DNA of 64,000 nt from NCBI RefSeq assembly GCF_030285785.1, contig NZ_CP127247.1, forward strand, positions 806,001 through 870,000. Reading direction: 5' to 3'. Both the position numbers and the translations under genes were made by a program. Below the pieces are notes generated by a model that saw nothing but the letters and a program-made list of their open reading frames with translations, did no database searches and was not told where the DNA came from. This DNA is from Parasedimentitalea psychrophila (lineage in GTDB: Bacteria; Pseudomonadota; Alphaproteobacteria; Rhodobacterales; Rhodobacteraceae). This document shows positions 9,617 to 21,267 of the stretch, one piece after another. The first letter of the stretch is position 1. The number at the start of each line of letters is the position of its first letter.

Positions 9617-9772
9617 ATTTTGGCGCCGAGACTAACAAAATCAAATGTCGTTGATTGCATTCAAATTCCATAACTGGTGGCCAAGGTGATATAGGTTGGG
9701 CCAACTGTCATATGACTCTTGCTGCCGCGCTGTCGCCCCAAGAGGCTCAATATCAACATGGGGAAACCAGAT

Positions 9773-10717
9773 ATGAGAATTTGCGTAGCAGGCGCCTACG
9801 GCGCGTTTGGATTGAAACATCTGGACGCCTTGGCCAATATCGAAGGTGTCGAAGTGACCTCGGTCATGGGGCCGACCAAAGCCAAGATCGAGGCGCTGGC
9901 AGCCGCGCGCGGCATTGGTCACGCCAGCACCACCCTTGAGGACTGTCTTGCACGCGATGATGTTGATGCGGTGATCCTGTCAACGCCGACCCAGATGCAT
10001 GCCGCCCAAGCCATTGCCTGCATGGAGGCCGGCAAACACGTTCTGGTCGAAATCCCAATGGCCGACAGCCTCGAAGACAGCCTGGCTGTGGTTGCCAAGC
10101 AGAAAGAGACCGGTCTGGTTGCCATGGCCGGTCAGGTGCGCCGCTTTAATCCAAGCCACCAGTGGATCAAGAACAAGATCGACGCCGGCGAGCTGAAAAT
10201 CCAGCAGATGGATGTGCAGACCTATTTCTTCCGCCGCACCAATACCAATGCCAAGGGCGATCCACGCTCCTGGACCGATCACCTGCTGTGGCACCACGCC
10301 TGCCATACGGTTGACCTGTTCCAGTATCAGACTGGCGGCAAAGCGGTTGCTGCCTTTGGCCTTCAGGGTCCGGCGCATCCCGATCTGGGAATTGCCATGG
10401 ACATGGCGATTGGGTTGAAATCCGAAGACGGCGCGATTTGCAGCCTGTCGCTGTCTTTCAACAACGACGGACCATTTGGCACCTTCTTCCGTTATATTTG
10501 CGACAAAGGCACTTATCTTGCCCGCTATGATGATCTTTATGACGGTAACGACAACAAGATCGACCTGACTGGCGTTGCCGTCTCCAGCAACGGAATTGAA
10601 CTCATCGACCGCGAATTTATCTCGGCGATCCAGGAAGGTCGCGCCCCCAATGGCTGTGTGACAGACGTTCTGGCGGCGATGGAAACGCTTGATCGGATTG
10701 AGCAGACGATGACGTAA
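9773..10717 (+). CDS. ligC: 4-carboxy-2-hydroxymuconate-6-semialdehyde dehydrogenase
   Basis: A 314-residue Gfo/Idh/MocA-type NADP-dependent dehydrogenase. The Rossmann start MRICVAGAYGAFGLKH led to choosing ATG 9773 over the longer open frame; an ATG at 9758 is the alternative. HVLVEIPMADS, MDVQTYFFRR, SWTDHLLWHHACHTVDLF and SFNNDGPFGTFFRYI are strongly typical of LigC. It oxidises the ring-cleavage product hemiacetal to 2-pyrone-4,6-dicarboxylate, the substrate of LigI. It is on the opposite strand from the other lig genes and is followed by a terminator. Confidence 0.93.
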   Translation: MRICVAGAYGAFGLKHLDALANIEGVEVTSVMGPTKAKIEALAAARGIGHASTTLEDCLARDDVDAVILSTPTQMHAAQAIACMEAGKHVLVEIPMADSLEDSLAVVAKQKETGLVAMAGQVRRFNPSHQWIKNKIDAGELKIQQMDVQTYFFRRTNTNAKGDPRSWTDHLLWHHACHTVDLFQYQTGGKAVAAFGLQGPAHPDLGIAMDMAIGLKSEDGAICSLSLSFNNDGPFGTFFRYICDKGTYLARYDDLYDGNDNKIDLTGVAVSSNGIELIDREFISAIQEGRAPNGCVTDVLAAMETLDRIEQTMT

Positions 10718-10722
10718 TCAGA

Positions 10723-10745
10723 AGGCCCGCTGCAAGGCGGGCTTT
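10723..10745 (+). terminator. Rho-independent-like terminator after ligC
   Basis: GGCCCGC and GCGGGCTTT form a GC-rich stem-loop just after the ligC stop and before the convergent end of pobR; A and T runs flank the stem on the two sides, so it may serve both genes. Confidence 0.7.
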
Positions 10746-10762
10746 GCTGATGCGATTGCGTC

Positions 10763-12874
<2,112 letters not shown>

Positions 12875-12887
12875 TCTCCAAAATTGG

Positions 12888-12916
12888 ATGGGATGGCGCC
12901 AACGAAGCCATCCCAT
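12888..12916 (+). terminator. Stem-loop terminator after pobA
   Basis: ATGGGATGGC and GCCATCCCAT pair perfectly over 10 bases around a 9-base loop, 13 bases after the pobA stop. Confidence 0.7.
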
Positions 12917-13475
12917 TCAGCCCCCTTAAAGAACACCTAAGCAGCCTCGGCATCCTGAAAAGTGAGCGGCCTGAGAAACATGAAGCCGCCGTGCAGAGCG
13001 CATGTGAACTAAAAATTAGCGATATTGCCCTGATACTTGGCTATGCGCCTCTGAGCTCTTCGGAAATTCAGGCGCACTCGAAACGCTATTGCCGTGGCGC
13101 AGATGCGACCAGCGCCGTGCGGTTTCATCACCGGCTGAGGGGCTTGATCTGCCATGTATCTATCAGTGAAAACCGCCGCAAAGCTCCGCCGACCACCGGT
13201 CACGCCAAAATCTGCCTGTGCCTGCTATGGCAACCGGATCACCCGCCGCATGTGCCGCGCTCAACAGCCAGCCAAGCCCACCGCGCAAATCCTGCATCGC
13301 GCTGCCCGGCGGCCCCCCAGCGTAGACATTCGGGCGCTCCGTGACCTTTTCATATGACCGAGGGGGGGGTAACTGCCCTAAAGTAAGTCGACAATATCAT
13401 TAGATTGCGCTTAGTGCGTCTCTCACGTCTAACCCCGTTCACACCCCAAATCGTCCCATTGAAAAGTCACCGGCA
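12917..13475 (+). pseudogene. Gene-poor stretch with a probable AraC-type HTH remnant
   Basis: No intact gene fits here. On the plus strand, about 12991-13100, the translation contains ELKISDIALILGYAPLSS followed by KRYCRG, which resembles the second helix-turn-helix of AraC-type regulators (I.DIAL.LGY...S.F..A..R). The reading carries on only into proline/arginine-rich nonsense, so this looks like a decayed regulator fragment. A run of seven or more G residues occurs near 13362-13370. The rest holds the upstream region of the histidine kinase; no promoter motif was clear. Confidence 0.4.
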
Positions 13476-15389
13476 ATGCAAAATTTCATTTCCTCGATTG
13501 TTTCCTTTCTTCCGTTGGACAATGATCTGATAGTAATGGGGGTGCTGGTGGGCATTTTTGCTGCCACCCGCTGGCGCCGTATTCAGCGCTCTGGTGCGGC
13601 GCCAGGTGTGGTGCTTTTTGTCACGGCAATCCTGATCAATGGCGCTCTTCGGTTTGAGTGGGTTTCCGAGTTCCTGTCCTCCATCGGCCCTGACACGCCA
13701 GCAAATTTCGGCCGCGAAAATGACGAAAGCTGGCAGGTCTTCACCGTGGACATGTTTGCCACAGTTCTGTTGGCCGCAGGGACATTGGTGTTCATCCAAA
13801 GGGTTATCTCTTTTTACGAAAAGCAATCTGACCTGTTAAACGAAGCCACTCTGCGAGAGGACCGCCTGAAGGATGCGGTCAAACTGGCAAAGCTGGGGTT
13901 TTATATTTACGATCCAAAGGCCGAAAATCTGCTTTATTGCACCGAACAACATGCCCTGTCGCATGGCATGTCGCTTGAAGACTATCAGGGGCGTTGCTTC
14001 GGGCTCGGCGCCAGTACGCTGCCAATTCATCCCGATGATCAGCAGATGATGGTCGAAAAATTCAATGACGTTCGTGCTGGCAAAGTCACTGAGATGGAAT
14101 ATCGGGTGCTCACACCCTCCGGTGAAAAGCGTGTATATAAAGTCACTACGCCAGTGATTGGGCCCAATGGTGACGTCATCCGGGAGGTCGGAACGTCGCA
14201 GGACGTCACTGAGCAACGCAAGCATGAAATGGTGGCACGGCAAAGTGTCAAAATGGAAGCGATTGGCAATTTGACCGGTGGTTTCGCCCATGATTTCAAT
14301 AATCTACTGGCAATTATCATGGGGAGCCTTGAACTGGCGACTGAACACCCGGACAACTTGGACGACCTGCTGGAGCAGGCGTTGGCCGCAACCAACAGGG
14401 GGGCCGATTTGACAAAAAGCATGCTGAGCTTTGCGCGCCGCGCGCCGCTGGAACCAACGGATTTGAACCTGAACCAGCTTGTCCGTGACACCATGAACAT
14501 GGCCAGGCGCGCGTTGCCATCGACAGTTGAAGTGGAGGCATCGTTATTGGCTGGGCTTCGGACCATCAAGGCCGACCGGTCCTCCACCGAAAGCGCCCTG
14601 CTGAACCTGATATTGAATGCGCGGGATGCAATAGGTACCAAGGGTCACATTACCCTGGTGACCGAAAACCTGCGGATCGACGACAGCTCGACCGACAGTA
14701 GGCTCGATGATCTTGCACCGGGGTGTTATGTGATGCTGGCCGTCAGGGATACCGGCACAGGGATTGCGCCGGACGTCCTTGATCAGATATTTGACCCGTT
14801 TTTCACCACCAAAGAGCCTGGCAAAGGAACAGGGCTTGGCCTGTCGATGATCCAGGGGTTCATGACGCAATCCGAAGGCACCATCCGCGTGCACTCGGAA
14901 CTGGGCCGTGGAACGACGTTCAAACTATTATTCCCTGCCGTGACCCCGCACTCAGACCACAGGGCGGACAGCGAAGAGAACACCCTGGTTTCAGCCGCCC
15001 CGGGCAGGCCCGTTATTCTTCTCGCCGAGGATGAGGACGCGGTGAGGGCCGTCTTGCGGCAGACGCTGAAAGATGCAGGCTATGAGGTGATCGCAACGCC
15101 CAACGGCGATGACGCGCTTGCCCGGTTTCAAGCTGCCGAAAAAATTGACTTGGTGCTGACTGATATCGTTATGCCCGGCTCGCTACCGGGGCCCGCGCTG
15201 GTCCAGGCAATACGTGAACTTGCCCCGTCAATCCCTGCGATTTTCATGTCCGGCTACGCCAGAGACGCCAGGGTTCAGAGCAATGGTTCCCAGCCGCAAG
15301 ACATCCGCTTGATGAAACCGGTCAGTCGAAAGATTTTGCTGGCAGCGATCGAGCAGGCTTTGGCTGCCGCCAGAATCTCTGACTGTTGA
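13476..15389 (+). CDS. Hybrid sensor histidine kinase with PAS and receiver domains
   Basis: A 637-residue protein. Two or three hydrophobic segments lie near residues 18-30, 42-55 and 92-108, a PAS-like sensor domain spans about 130-245, and the HisKA phospho-acceptor is His272 in GGFAHDFNNLL. The ATPase domain shows NLILNARDA, VRDTGTGI and KGTGLGLS (about 375-485). A C-terminal receiver has the phospho-Asp at 563 in LVLTDIVMPG and the conserved Lys in LMKPVS. The arrangement resembles blue-light or PAS-type hybrid kinases of Rhodobacterales. No cognate response regulator lies beside it, and the signal sensed cannot be told. Confidence 0.9.
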   Translation: MQNFISSIVSFLPLDNDLIVMGVLVGIFAATRWRRIQRSGAAPGVVLFVTAILINGALRFEWVSEFLSSIGPDTPANFGRENDESWQVFTVDMFATVLLAAGTLVFIQRVISFYEKQSDLLNEATLREDRLKDAVKLAKLGFYIYDPKAENLLYCTEQHALSHGMSLEDYQGRCFGLGASTLPIHPDDQQMMVEKFNDVRAGKVTEMEYRVLTPSGEKRVYKVTTPVIGPNGDVIREVGTSQDVTEQRKHEMVARQSVKMEAIGNLTGGFAHDFNNLLAIIMGSLELATEHPDNLDDLLEQALAATNRGADLTKSMLSFARRAPLEPTDLNLNQLVRDTMNMARRALPSTVEVEASLLAGLRTIKADRSSTESALLNLILNARDAIGTKGHITLVTENLRIDDSSTDSRLDDLAPGCYVMLAVRDTGTGIAPDVLDQIFDPFFTTKEPGKGTGLGLSMIQGFMTQSEGTIRVHSELGRGTTFKLLFPAVTPHSDHRADSEENTLVSAAPGRPVILLAEDEDAVRAVLRQTLKDAGYEVIATPNGDDALARFQAAEKIDLVLTDIVMPGSLPGPALVQAIRELAPSIPAIFMSGYARDARVQSNGSQPQDIRLMKPVSRKILLAAIEQALAAARISDC

Positions 15390-15748
15390 GGCCCGCCCCA
15401 GAGCCTCGCGACAGCGACAACGACAACGACAGCGACAACGAAAATGGGGCGGCGAGAACGGGCCCAGTGTCAGTACCAGATGAATACGCCCCAAAAGTGC
15501 CCCGTTAAAACCCACCCGTTTTGAGCGCCGGGGAGCCCTGATTTAAAAAGACAGAGCCTGAGCCTCAGCGCGATTGCGCGCAAGCTGGGGGCCGACAGAC
15601 AGACAATTCGCAAGGATTTGAAGACCGGGCTTGAGGCACCGGCTTAGGGCCCACGCGCCGCACCGGCAAAGAGCAACAGGCCCAGAGAGGCAAACAGGGC
15701 AACAACCAGTATGACAATACGCCGGGATCAGAAGCCCGGATGTCCGAA
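15390..15748. other. Intergenic region with hexanucleotide repeat and IS21 remnant
   Basis: A (CGACAR) hexamer is repeated five times at 15409-15438, ending in a degenerate sixth unit. From 15558 to 15647 the plus strand encodes LSLSAIARKLGADRQTIRKD and then GLEAPA before a stop where IS21 IstA proteins usually have a Tyr (GLEAPxYGPR). This is a broken N-terminal HTH of an IS21-type transposase. Nothing else was recognised. Confidence 0.6.
15558..15647 (+). pseudogene. IS21-family transposase IstA remnant
   Basis: Twenty-nine codons match the N-terminal HTH of IstA proteins (AIARKLG, RQTIRKDL, GLEAPA); the next codon is TAG in place of an expected Tyr codon. There is no start in a plausible position and no downstream catalytic domain, so only a fragment of the element remains. 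Confidence 0.6.
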
Positions 15749-16168
15749 CTACCCCTTGGTTAAAGCATAGGCCCCGGCAAGGAAGGCGTTCTTCAAATAG
15801 ACCAGCAGTTTCTCAGGGTACTCCTTGACTTCTTTTTTGGCAAAGTGAGAGAGCGCGACTGGATTGACGAACTTGGTGTCACATCCCTCTACGAGTTGGA
15901 TCAAGGTCTCAATTTTGAAGGACACGGCCCCACCAGCCATCTTGCCCTTTCTTGCTCGCGATTTGATTGCAAACGTCTCTACGTCATTGTCACGAGCAAA
16001 CTCATGAAGTGAAGCCAGAAAAGATCTCAGATCCGCTTCAGATGTGTCGTCCTTGAGTTCAATTCGTGTGATTTTTAGTGGCAGTTTCAAAATTTTGCCT
16101 TCGTCGTCAAAGTAGACGACAGCCAGCCTCACTTCTTGAGCTGAAATCTCACATCCGCAAACTCTCAT
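15749..16168 (-). CDS. DUF3010 family protein
   Basis: A 139-residue protein matching the DUF3010 family pattern: start MRVCGCEIS, a central basic block KSRARKGKMAGGAVSFKIETLIQL and a C-terminal AFLAGAYALTKG. The function of the family is unknown; the fold has been compared to RNase H-like proteins, which I cannot verify here. ATG 16168 is chosen over an in-frame TTG six bases earlier. It sits alone between an IS21 remnant and the cytochrome gene, so its neighbours give no clue. Confidence 0.75.
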   Translation of the reverse strand: MRVCGCEISAQEVRLAVVYFDDEGKILKLPLKITRIELKDDTSEADLRSFLASLHEFARDNDVETFAIKSRARKGKMAGGAVSFKIETLIQLVEGCDTKFVNPVALSHFAKKEVKEYPEKLLVYLKNAFLAGAYALTKG

Positions 16169-16476
16169 TTGCAACTTTTCTTTTCCAACAGGAAGCCCCG
16201 CGGCATCTGCAAGGTTGGTCGGTCACATGTCATCTTAATATCCTCCAGATCATTCTTTCAGCTTGTCTGCTTGGCACTCGATAGCGACTATCAAGCCACC
16301 CAGATGGAAAATTCCTGTTTGGGTTCAGGTATCCTCTCCCATTTAGGCGGCCCTTCTTTCGAATGCCAAGGGGCTATATTACCTCGAGAGGGATGCCGCC
16401 TTCCGGGATTGCAAAGGCGTGTACCGGAGTTCAATCAGCGTCCGGCAAACCCAGTGCGGTCCAGACATAAACAGTT
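16169..16476. other. Intergenic region, nothing recognised
   Basis: About 308 bases between the divergent-side start of the DUF3010 gene and the end of the octaheme cytochrome gene. I saw no credible small gene, hairpin or IS end. Long open frames on the plus strand here continue antisense into the cytochrome gene and are shadows. Confidence 0.4.
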
Positions 16477-18423
16477 TCAATCGTCGGAGATGCTGCTCCT
16501 TAGTGAAAGCAGCGTATCATTGCCTGGAAGGCTTTTCAGCGCCTCGGCCAACACCGCACGGGTGGCCTCTTCTCCGTCCATTGCGGCGGCAATCCTTGTC
16601 AGCATGACCCAGGCTTCCACGTGTTGCGGATCAAGCCGGACCACCTCGCGGAACGCACCTTCGGCTGCGGGAATGTTGCGCATGGTCAAGGCCATACCGC
16701 CAAGCACCATATGTGTTTCCGGAAAGTCGATGCGGGACGCCAGCGACAACTGCCATTCGCCCATCGCGCTGCGCATCTGTTCCGCTATGCGCGATGGCAG
16801 ACGTGCAATTGGCGCGTTGAGCATGGACTTGGCTGCCGCGATGCGAACCATCCTGACGGGGTCCTCCAGCAACCCCACGACACGCTGGACCTTGGCCTGC
16901 GGATTGGCGCGCGCCTGCACCCCGATCGCGGCGGCCCTGACCAAGGGGTCTTGGTCCTCGAGCAGCGGCGCAACCCGCTCGGTCATCTCTTCGTCCGCGC
17001 CCTGCGACAGCAGCCAAAGTGCCGTCGCGCGTACCAGCCCCGCATGGTCTGGGCTTTGGGCAAGTCCGGCCAAATCTATCTGTGCCCCAACTGGATCGGC
17101 GCGGCCCTGCGCCAGTATTGCGCCATAATGAGGTTCGCGATTGGCAGCCTCGGGGTGGCGTTTGGCAATCTCGGCAGATGCCCAAGATGCATCTTGATCA
17201 CCATGGCAGTCTGCGCAAGCGTAAGGGCTGCCAGTTTGATCAGCGAGATCTGGCCTTGGGATGCGGAAACTGTGATCGCGCCGACCATCAACCCCCATAT
17301 AGACGCGTTCGACCATATGGCAATTTGTGCACTGAGCCCCTTTGCTTTCGGGGTCATGGAAATGGTGCGAGGGGGCGTCGTAAACCTTAAGGGGAAGGCT
17401 CGGGAAATCCGGGTTGCCAGCGGGAGAATGGCACTGGCTGCAGAGCGCGTTGCCTTCTGCCTTTAGATTGGCCGTATGCGCGTCGTGACAGTTCAGGCAG
17501 CCGACACCCTTGGCATACATCTTTGATTGCAGGAACGAACCATAGACATAGACCTCGTCCTGGATTTGGCCGTCAGCGTGATAGAGGCCGGGGCGCAGCA
17601 GCGCCAGCGTATAGGCGTCACCGAATGCCGTGCCCGGCACAGGGTTGCCATCACTCAACGGTTCGCGCCGAGCATGGCAACTGGCGCATTGCTGGATAGT
17701 AGCCTCGGTTCCGGCAGTGGCAAAATCCATCGAAAAGCCATATCCGGTGGGTGGCGCACTGGGGGTCGAAGCATTGCTATCGGCCCAGCTTACATGGCGC
17801 GATCCCGGTCCGTGGCAGGCCTCGCAACCGACACCAATTTCGGCCTGAGTGGACGCGTATGTCTGCGCAGCGGCGTCAAAGTTCTTCTCAAATCCGGTAG
17901 CGTGGCATTCAGCGCAACGTCCATTCCAGTTTTTGTACGGGCCGGTCCAGTGCAATCCGTCATCGGGCGGCAGTTTCTGGTCAGGGTAGAGGTGGAACCA
18001 GCGCTTTTCGACCGTGTCCCAGACAATATCGAAGCTTTGCAACTGGCCCGGCTCGGTCTCAATGATGTATTGTTGCAGCGGTTCGATCCCGGCGACGGAA
18101 TGCACGACGAAGGCCTTCTTGGTTCCATCGGCCTCAGTCACGTCGATGTTATAGCTGTCTCCGTCACGTGAAAAATCTGTCAAAACGCCGTCATGCAAGA
18201 ACGAGCTGTTGTTGAAATCCGCGACAATGGTCTCTTCCGAAGGCGCAGTCCAAGCCAAGGCATGATGCGATCCAGACCATTTGGCGCTCATCCCATCGTG
18301 GCAGCCAGCACAGACCTGCGAGCCAACATAAGCCGCATCATCTGTTGCGGATTGTTGGGCCAAGGCAGGCAAGGAAAAATACGTCGAGAAGGCGAAGAGG
18401 ATTGTAAGCAGGCGGATCATCAA
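16477..18423 (-). CDS. Octaheme c-type cytochrome with HEAT and TPR repeats
   Basis: A 648-residue exported protein with a signal peptide (cleavage near LPALA-QQ, residue 22). Eight CxxCH haem sites are visible, starting at residues 38, 170, 200, 246, 309, 328, 365 and 403. The haem region is followed by HEAT-like repeats (about 450-545, for example DHAGLVRATALWLLSQ and DPLVRAAAIG) and a TPR segment (about 560-640, PAAEGAFREVVRLDPQHVEAW). It resembles multihaem cytochromes of the cytochrome c554/nitrite-reductase-like superfamily fused to repeats. It is the last gene of the MoxR/VWA operon, 28 bases after the BatD-like gene, suggesting a periplasmic redox role linked to that system (inference). 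Confidence 0.88.
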   Translation of the reverse strand: MMIRLLTILFAFSTYFSLPALAQQSATDDAAYVGSQVCAGCHDGMSAKWSGSHHALAWTAPSEETIVADFNNSSFLHDGVLTDFSRDGDSYNIDVTEADGTKKAFVVHSVAGIEPLQQYIIETEPGQLQSFDIVWDTVEKRWFHLYPDQKLPPDDGLHWTGPYKNWNGRCAECHATGFEKNFDAAAQTYASTQAEIGVGCEACHGPGSRHVSWADSNASTPSAPPTGYGFSMDFATAGTEATIQQCASCHARREPLSDGNPVPGTAFGDAYTLALLRPGLYHADGQIQDEVYVYGSFLQSKMYAKGVGCLNCHDAHTANLKAEGNALCSQCHSPAGNPDFPSLPLKVYDAPSHHFHDPESKGAQCTNCHMVERVYMGVDGRRDHSFRIPRPDLADQTGSPYACADCHGDQDASWASAEIAKRHPEAANREPHYGAILAQGRADPVGAQIDLAGLAQSPDHAGLVRATALWLLSQGADEEMTERVAPLLEDQDPLVRAAAIGVQARANPQAKVQRVVGLLEDPVRMVRIAAAKSMLNAPIARLPSRIAEQMRSAMGEWQLSLASRIDFPETHMVLGGMALTMRNIPAAEGAFREVVRLDPQHVEAWVMLTRIAAAMDGEEATRAVLAEALKSLPGNDTLLSLRSSISDD

Positions 18424-18451
18424 TTGCTCCTGATGGGCGTCGGCGGTTGCG

Positions 18452-19726
18452 TTACCGGGTGACTGCCGGGTTGAGAGGGGGGAGTGTTTGTTTTCGCTGC
18501 TTTTCGGAACCGGTTTTGGAGAGCGCGCGAAGCGCTGACTCCATTTTGTGCCACCCGTCTACCTCTGACGCGGAACCGTGACCGTAGCGGGCAGCACCAA
18601 GTGCGGTCAATGCCGCATGGAGCGAGGGATCGTTTCGCGGATCGTCTTGTGGCAGCCGTTTCGCCCAGATGTCCAGGGCGCGCAGGGCGCCATCAAGATC
18701 ACGTTGGCGCACCGCCTGGTGGACCTGTTTGCGCGCCCATGTTGCTGAGTCAAGATAACGTCGGTGCCGCGCGGCCCGGGCTTGGGACCATCGCGCCCAG
18801 AGCGGGCGACCGACAAATACGGCGATCAGCACCAGCGCCAGCATCGCCGCGCCTGCTAGTCCCAATTCCCTCAACGACACCTCCGAAGGCCTATGTGCCA
18901 GGGGGGCATCAACTGTCAGCAAAAACCCGTCCACTGAAGCGGTTTCAACCTTGCCGGTTTTCACGTTGAACCAGTCGAGAGTAACGGAACCGGCAGCGCC
19001 GTCGCCACCGCTTTGGGCAAGGTAGGTGACGGATTCGATGCGGCTGCCGGTGATTTTGCCGCGTTGCGTTTCTTCGCTCAGGATCGGTTCCGCAGGATAC
19101 TGGGCGATGCCCTCGAGTGGTTCAAGGTCAAGTAAGTGTGGCAGAAACATCGGCGCTGTGCCTTTGACGCTGGCAGTGACTGTGCGCGTGATACTGTCAC
19201 CAGGGCGCAGCGGAGCCTCGGTGCCGCTGAGCGTCTGGCTGAGGGTGATCTGCTCGGCGGCGATGAAGGGATCAAGCCCCTTGGCACCGTCTGGCAGGAC
19301 GCCGGTCAGGGAAACCCCATCCATCGAAATGACATCCCGGCGGGGCTGATTGGTTTCCGGGTCGACCCAGGTCACAATCAACTCTTGCGGCGGAATGTAA
19401 AAACGGCCCGGCACCATCGGCGTGATGCGGAAGTGACGCGACACGCCTGACCAGCTGTCGCCGCCAATGCCTTCGCTGACCGGTGTGGTGGCGCGCTCAG
19501 GCAGGCGCACAATGAGGTCCGGGCCTTCGAGACTGGGAAATACGACGGGTTTGGTCATCCAGGTAGGCACCAGAACGGTGATCCGAAGGCTGAGCGGTTG
19601 CCCCGGAATGGTCTCGGTCTCATCGAAGGTGACTGTGAGCCTGGGGCCGAGGGATTCTTGCGCCGCCGCCGCACCAGCCAGAAGGCAGAGCACCACGAAA
19701 ACAAGGGAACGTCGGATAAATGTCAT
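18452..19726 (-). CDS. BatD-like oxygen-tolerance/aerotolerance protein
   Basis: A 424-residue protein with an N-terminal signal peptide (AGAAAAQES near residue 20), a large periplasmic part with beta-rich Ig-like segments (IPGQPLSLRITVLVPTW, RPGDSITRTVTASVKG) and one membrane span near residues 290-312 before a cytoplasmic tail. This is the BatD layout. Its start overlaps the preceding VWA-TPR gene by 4 bases. BatD proteins accompany MoxR and VWA proteins in envelope stress or enzyme-maturation systems. Confidence 0.78.
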   Translation of the reverse strand: MTFIRRSLVFVVLCLLAGAAAAQESLGPRLTVTFDETETIPGQPLSLRITVLVPTWMTKPVVFPSLEGPDLIVRLPERATTPVSEGIGGDSWSGVSRHFRITPMVPGRFYIPPQELIVTWVDPETNQPRRDVISMDGVSLTGVLPDGAKGLDPFIAAEQITLSQTLSGTEAPLRPGDSITRTVTASVKGTAPMFLPHLLDLEPLEGIAQYPAEPILSEETQRGKITGSRIESVTYLAQSGGDGAAGSVTLDWFNVKTGKVETASVDGFLLTVDAPLAHRPSEVSLRELGLAGAAMLALVLIAVFVGRPLWARWSQARAARHRRYLDSATWARKQVHQAVRQRDLDGALRALDIWAKRLPQDDPRNDPSLHAALTALGAARYGHGSASEVDGWHKMESALRALSKTGSEKQRKQTLPPLNPAVTR

Positions 19727-21267
19727 GGCGATGACCTCGCCGCTTCGATCTGAAACCGCAGGCGCAGAAAGTCACTGGTGCGGGTATCGACGGTATTCAT
19801 CCATTGCTCGGTGGTCAGGATGGCTTCATCGCCCCGCGGTTGGCGGTCCGTCTCGGTGTCGGCGCCGCGATTGGCCTCGTTATCATAGACCACGTCATCG
19901 GCGCCAATTCCGGTTTCTTCCCCGGTATCAGAGGCTTCGCGGGCTGCTTCGATATACTCCACGATCTCTTGCGCCACCTTCAGGTTCTGCGCCGCACCCG
20001 GAAAGTCGGGGTCGCGTTGCAAGGTGGTCTCAAAGGCCCGCACCCCGTCACGATACTGCCGATTTTTGATATGGGCGAGGCCCTGGGTGAACGACGCTTC
20101 GGGCGTTTCCTGCCGGAGCAGCAGCTCAATCGCCTCCACATACTGCCCCGAGCGATAGAGCGCATGCCCCTGCCACATCGGATCCTGGAACAACTCGGCG
20201 GCCCGGAAGAAATCGTTGTTCTGGTAGGCGCGCCAGCCCTGTTGATCCGGCGTCAGGAACCAGTCGGCGATCCCGTCGGCACGCGCCACTCCGGGCGGTG
20301 CTAACGTCAGTCCCAGCCCCAACAGGATCGCGGCCCAACGCATTGTCCAGCCCTGACGATACCAGATCAGACAGAGCAGCGCGGCGGGCACCGCCAGCCA
20401 CCAACCGCGATCCTCCCACGGCTGATTGTCGTTCTCCAACAGCGCCCGCCGGTAATCCACATTCAGAATCCGGTCGATGCGCGCAACATCGGCATTGTCT
20501 GCACTGACCCTTACAACCGGTACATTGCGCAACTGATCCAGCCCGCGATCCGCCTGCCCTTCGGGCAGCATGGCCATCACGGTAATCGCATTGCCCGCCG
20601 CCGCATTCAGGGCCCTGGCGTCCTGTAGATCAAGACTGTCGAGGACAAACAGAATGCCGCCGGGCGTCTCCTCGGCCGCCAAGAGATCAGAGGCTATTTG
20701 CAGTGCCTTTGTGGCATTGGCGCCGGCTTGGGGCATGACCTCGGGGGCGAGCCCGTCAAGATAGGGCACCATCACCTGTGCGTCCTCTGTGAAAGGCAGA
20801 ACCCGATGGGCAGACCCGGCATAGGCCACCAACGCGGTGCGGGCACCAGCCCGCAGGTCAAGCAGGTCGCGGATCTTGTATTGCGCCCGTTCCAGTCGGG
20901 TGGGGGCAATGTCGGTGCCGGTCATTGAGGGCGTGACCTTCAGAACCACGACCAGCGGCCCGGTCTGGGCCAGAAAGGGATCGACCTGCCGCGTCCAAAC
21001 TGGCCCAGAGGCGCCGATTGTGACCAACATCAATACCAGCGCGACGGTGTCGATCGGCAGGATACGGTTTCGGGACTGCCCGCCCAGTGTCAACGCCGCC
21101 CGCAGATGCGGTGCCAATCCGTCGACCGGCAAACTTATCCGTGTCGCGGCACGCCGATTGAGCCACCACAGCCCAGCCACCGGCACCAGCAGCAATAGCC
21201 ATAGGGGTCGCAGCAGGTGGAAGGCTTCAATGCTTAGCATTAGATCGGTGAGGAATAGATCGCTCAT
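19723..21267 (-). CDS. VWA-TPR protein (BatB/BatC-like fusion) with degenerate MIDAS
   Basis: A 514-residue protein. Two N-terminal membrane spans (about 14-32 and 65-80) frame a VWA domain, a third span lies near 300-340, and a TPR region follows (AYQNNDFFRAAELFQDP, GQYVEAIELLL, DGVRAFETTLQRDPDFPGA). So BatB- and BatC-like parts are joined. The VWA metal site normally reads DxSxS; here the equivalent segment is VVVLKVTPSMTGTD, lacking the first Asp, so metal binding is doubtful. The start at 21267 overlaps the BatA-like stop (ATGA), which is why the longer open frame was rejected. Confidence 0.82.
   Translation of the reverse strand: MSDLFLTDLMLSIEAFHLLRPLWLLLLVPVAGLWWLNRRAATRISLPVDGLAPHLRAALTLGGQSRNRILPIDTVALVLMLVTIGASGPVWTRQVDPFLAQTGPLVVVLKVTPSMTGTDIAPTRLERAQYKIRDLLDLRAGARTALVAYAGSAHRVLPFTEDAQVMVPYLDGLAPEVMPQAGANATKALQIASDLLAAEETPGGILFVLDSLDLQDARALNAAAGNAITVMAMLPEGQADRGLDQLRNVPVVRVSADNADVARIDRILNVDYRRALLENDNQPWEDRGWWLAVPAALLCLIWYRQGWTMRWAAILLGLGLTLAPPGVARADGIADWFLTPDQQGWRAYQNNDFFRAAELFQDPMWQGHALYRSGQYVEAIELLLRQETPEASFTQGLAHIKNRQYRDGVRAFETTLQRDPDFPGAAQNLKVAQEIVEYIEAAREASDTGEETGIGADDVVYDNEANRGADTETDRQPRGDEAILTTEQWMNTVDTRTSDFLRLRFQIEAARSSP

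Noticed and set aside
15409-15438. Hexamer repeats as a CRISPR-like array
   Set aside because: There are no spacers; it is a simple tandem microsatellite.
16169-17128. Plus-strand open frame of 319 codons
   Set aside because: Most of it is antisense to the octaheme cytochrome gene and it shows low-complexity Ser/Ala/Arg composition.
18455-18480. GCCGGGTTGAGAGGGG, resembling one element end, at the end of the BatD-like gene
   Set aside because: No hairpin lies beside it and the sequence encodes a normal protein end (PPLNPAVTR).
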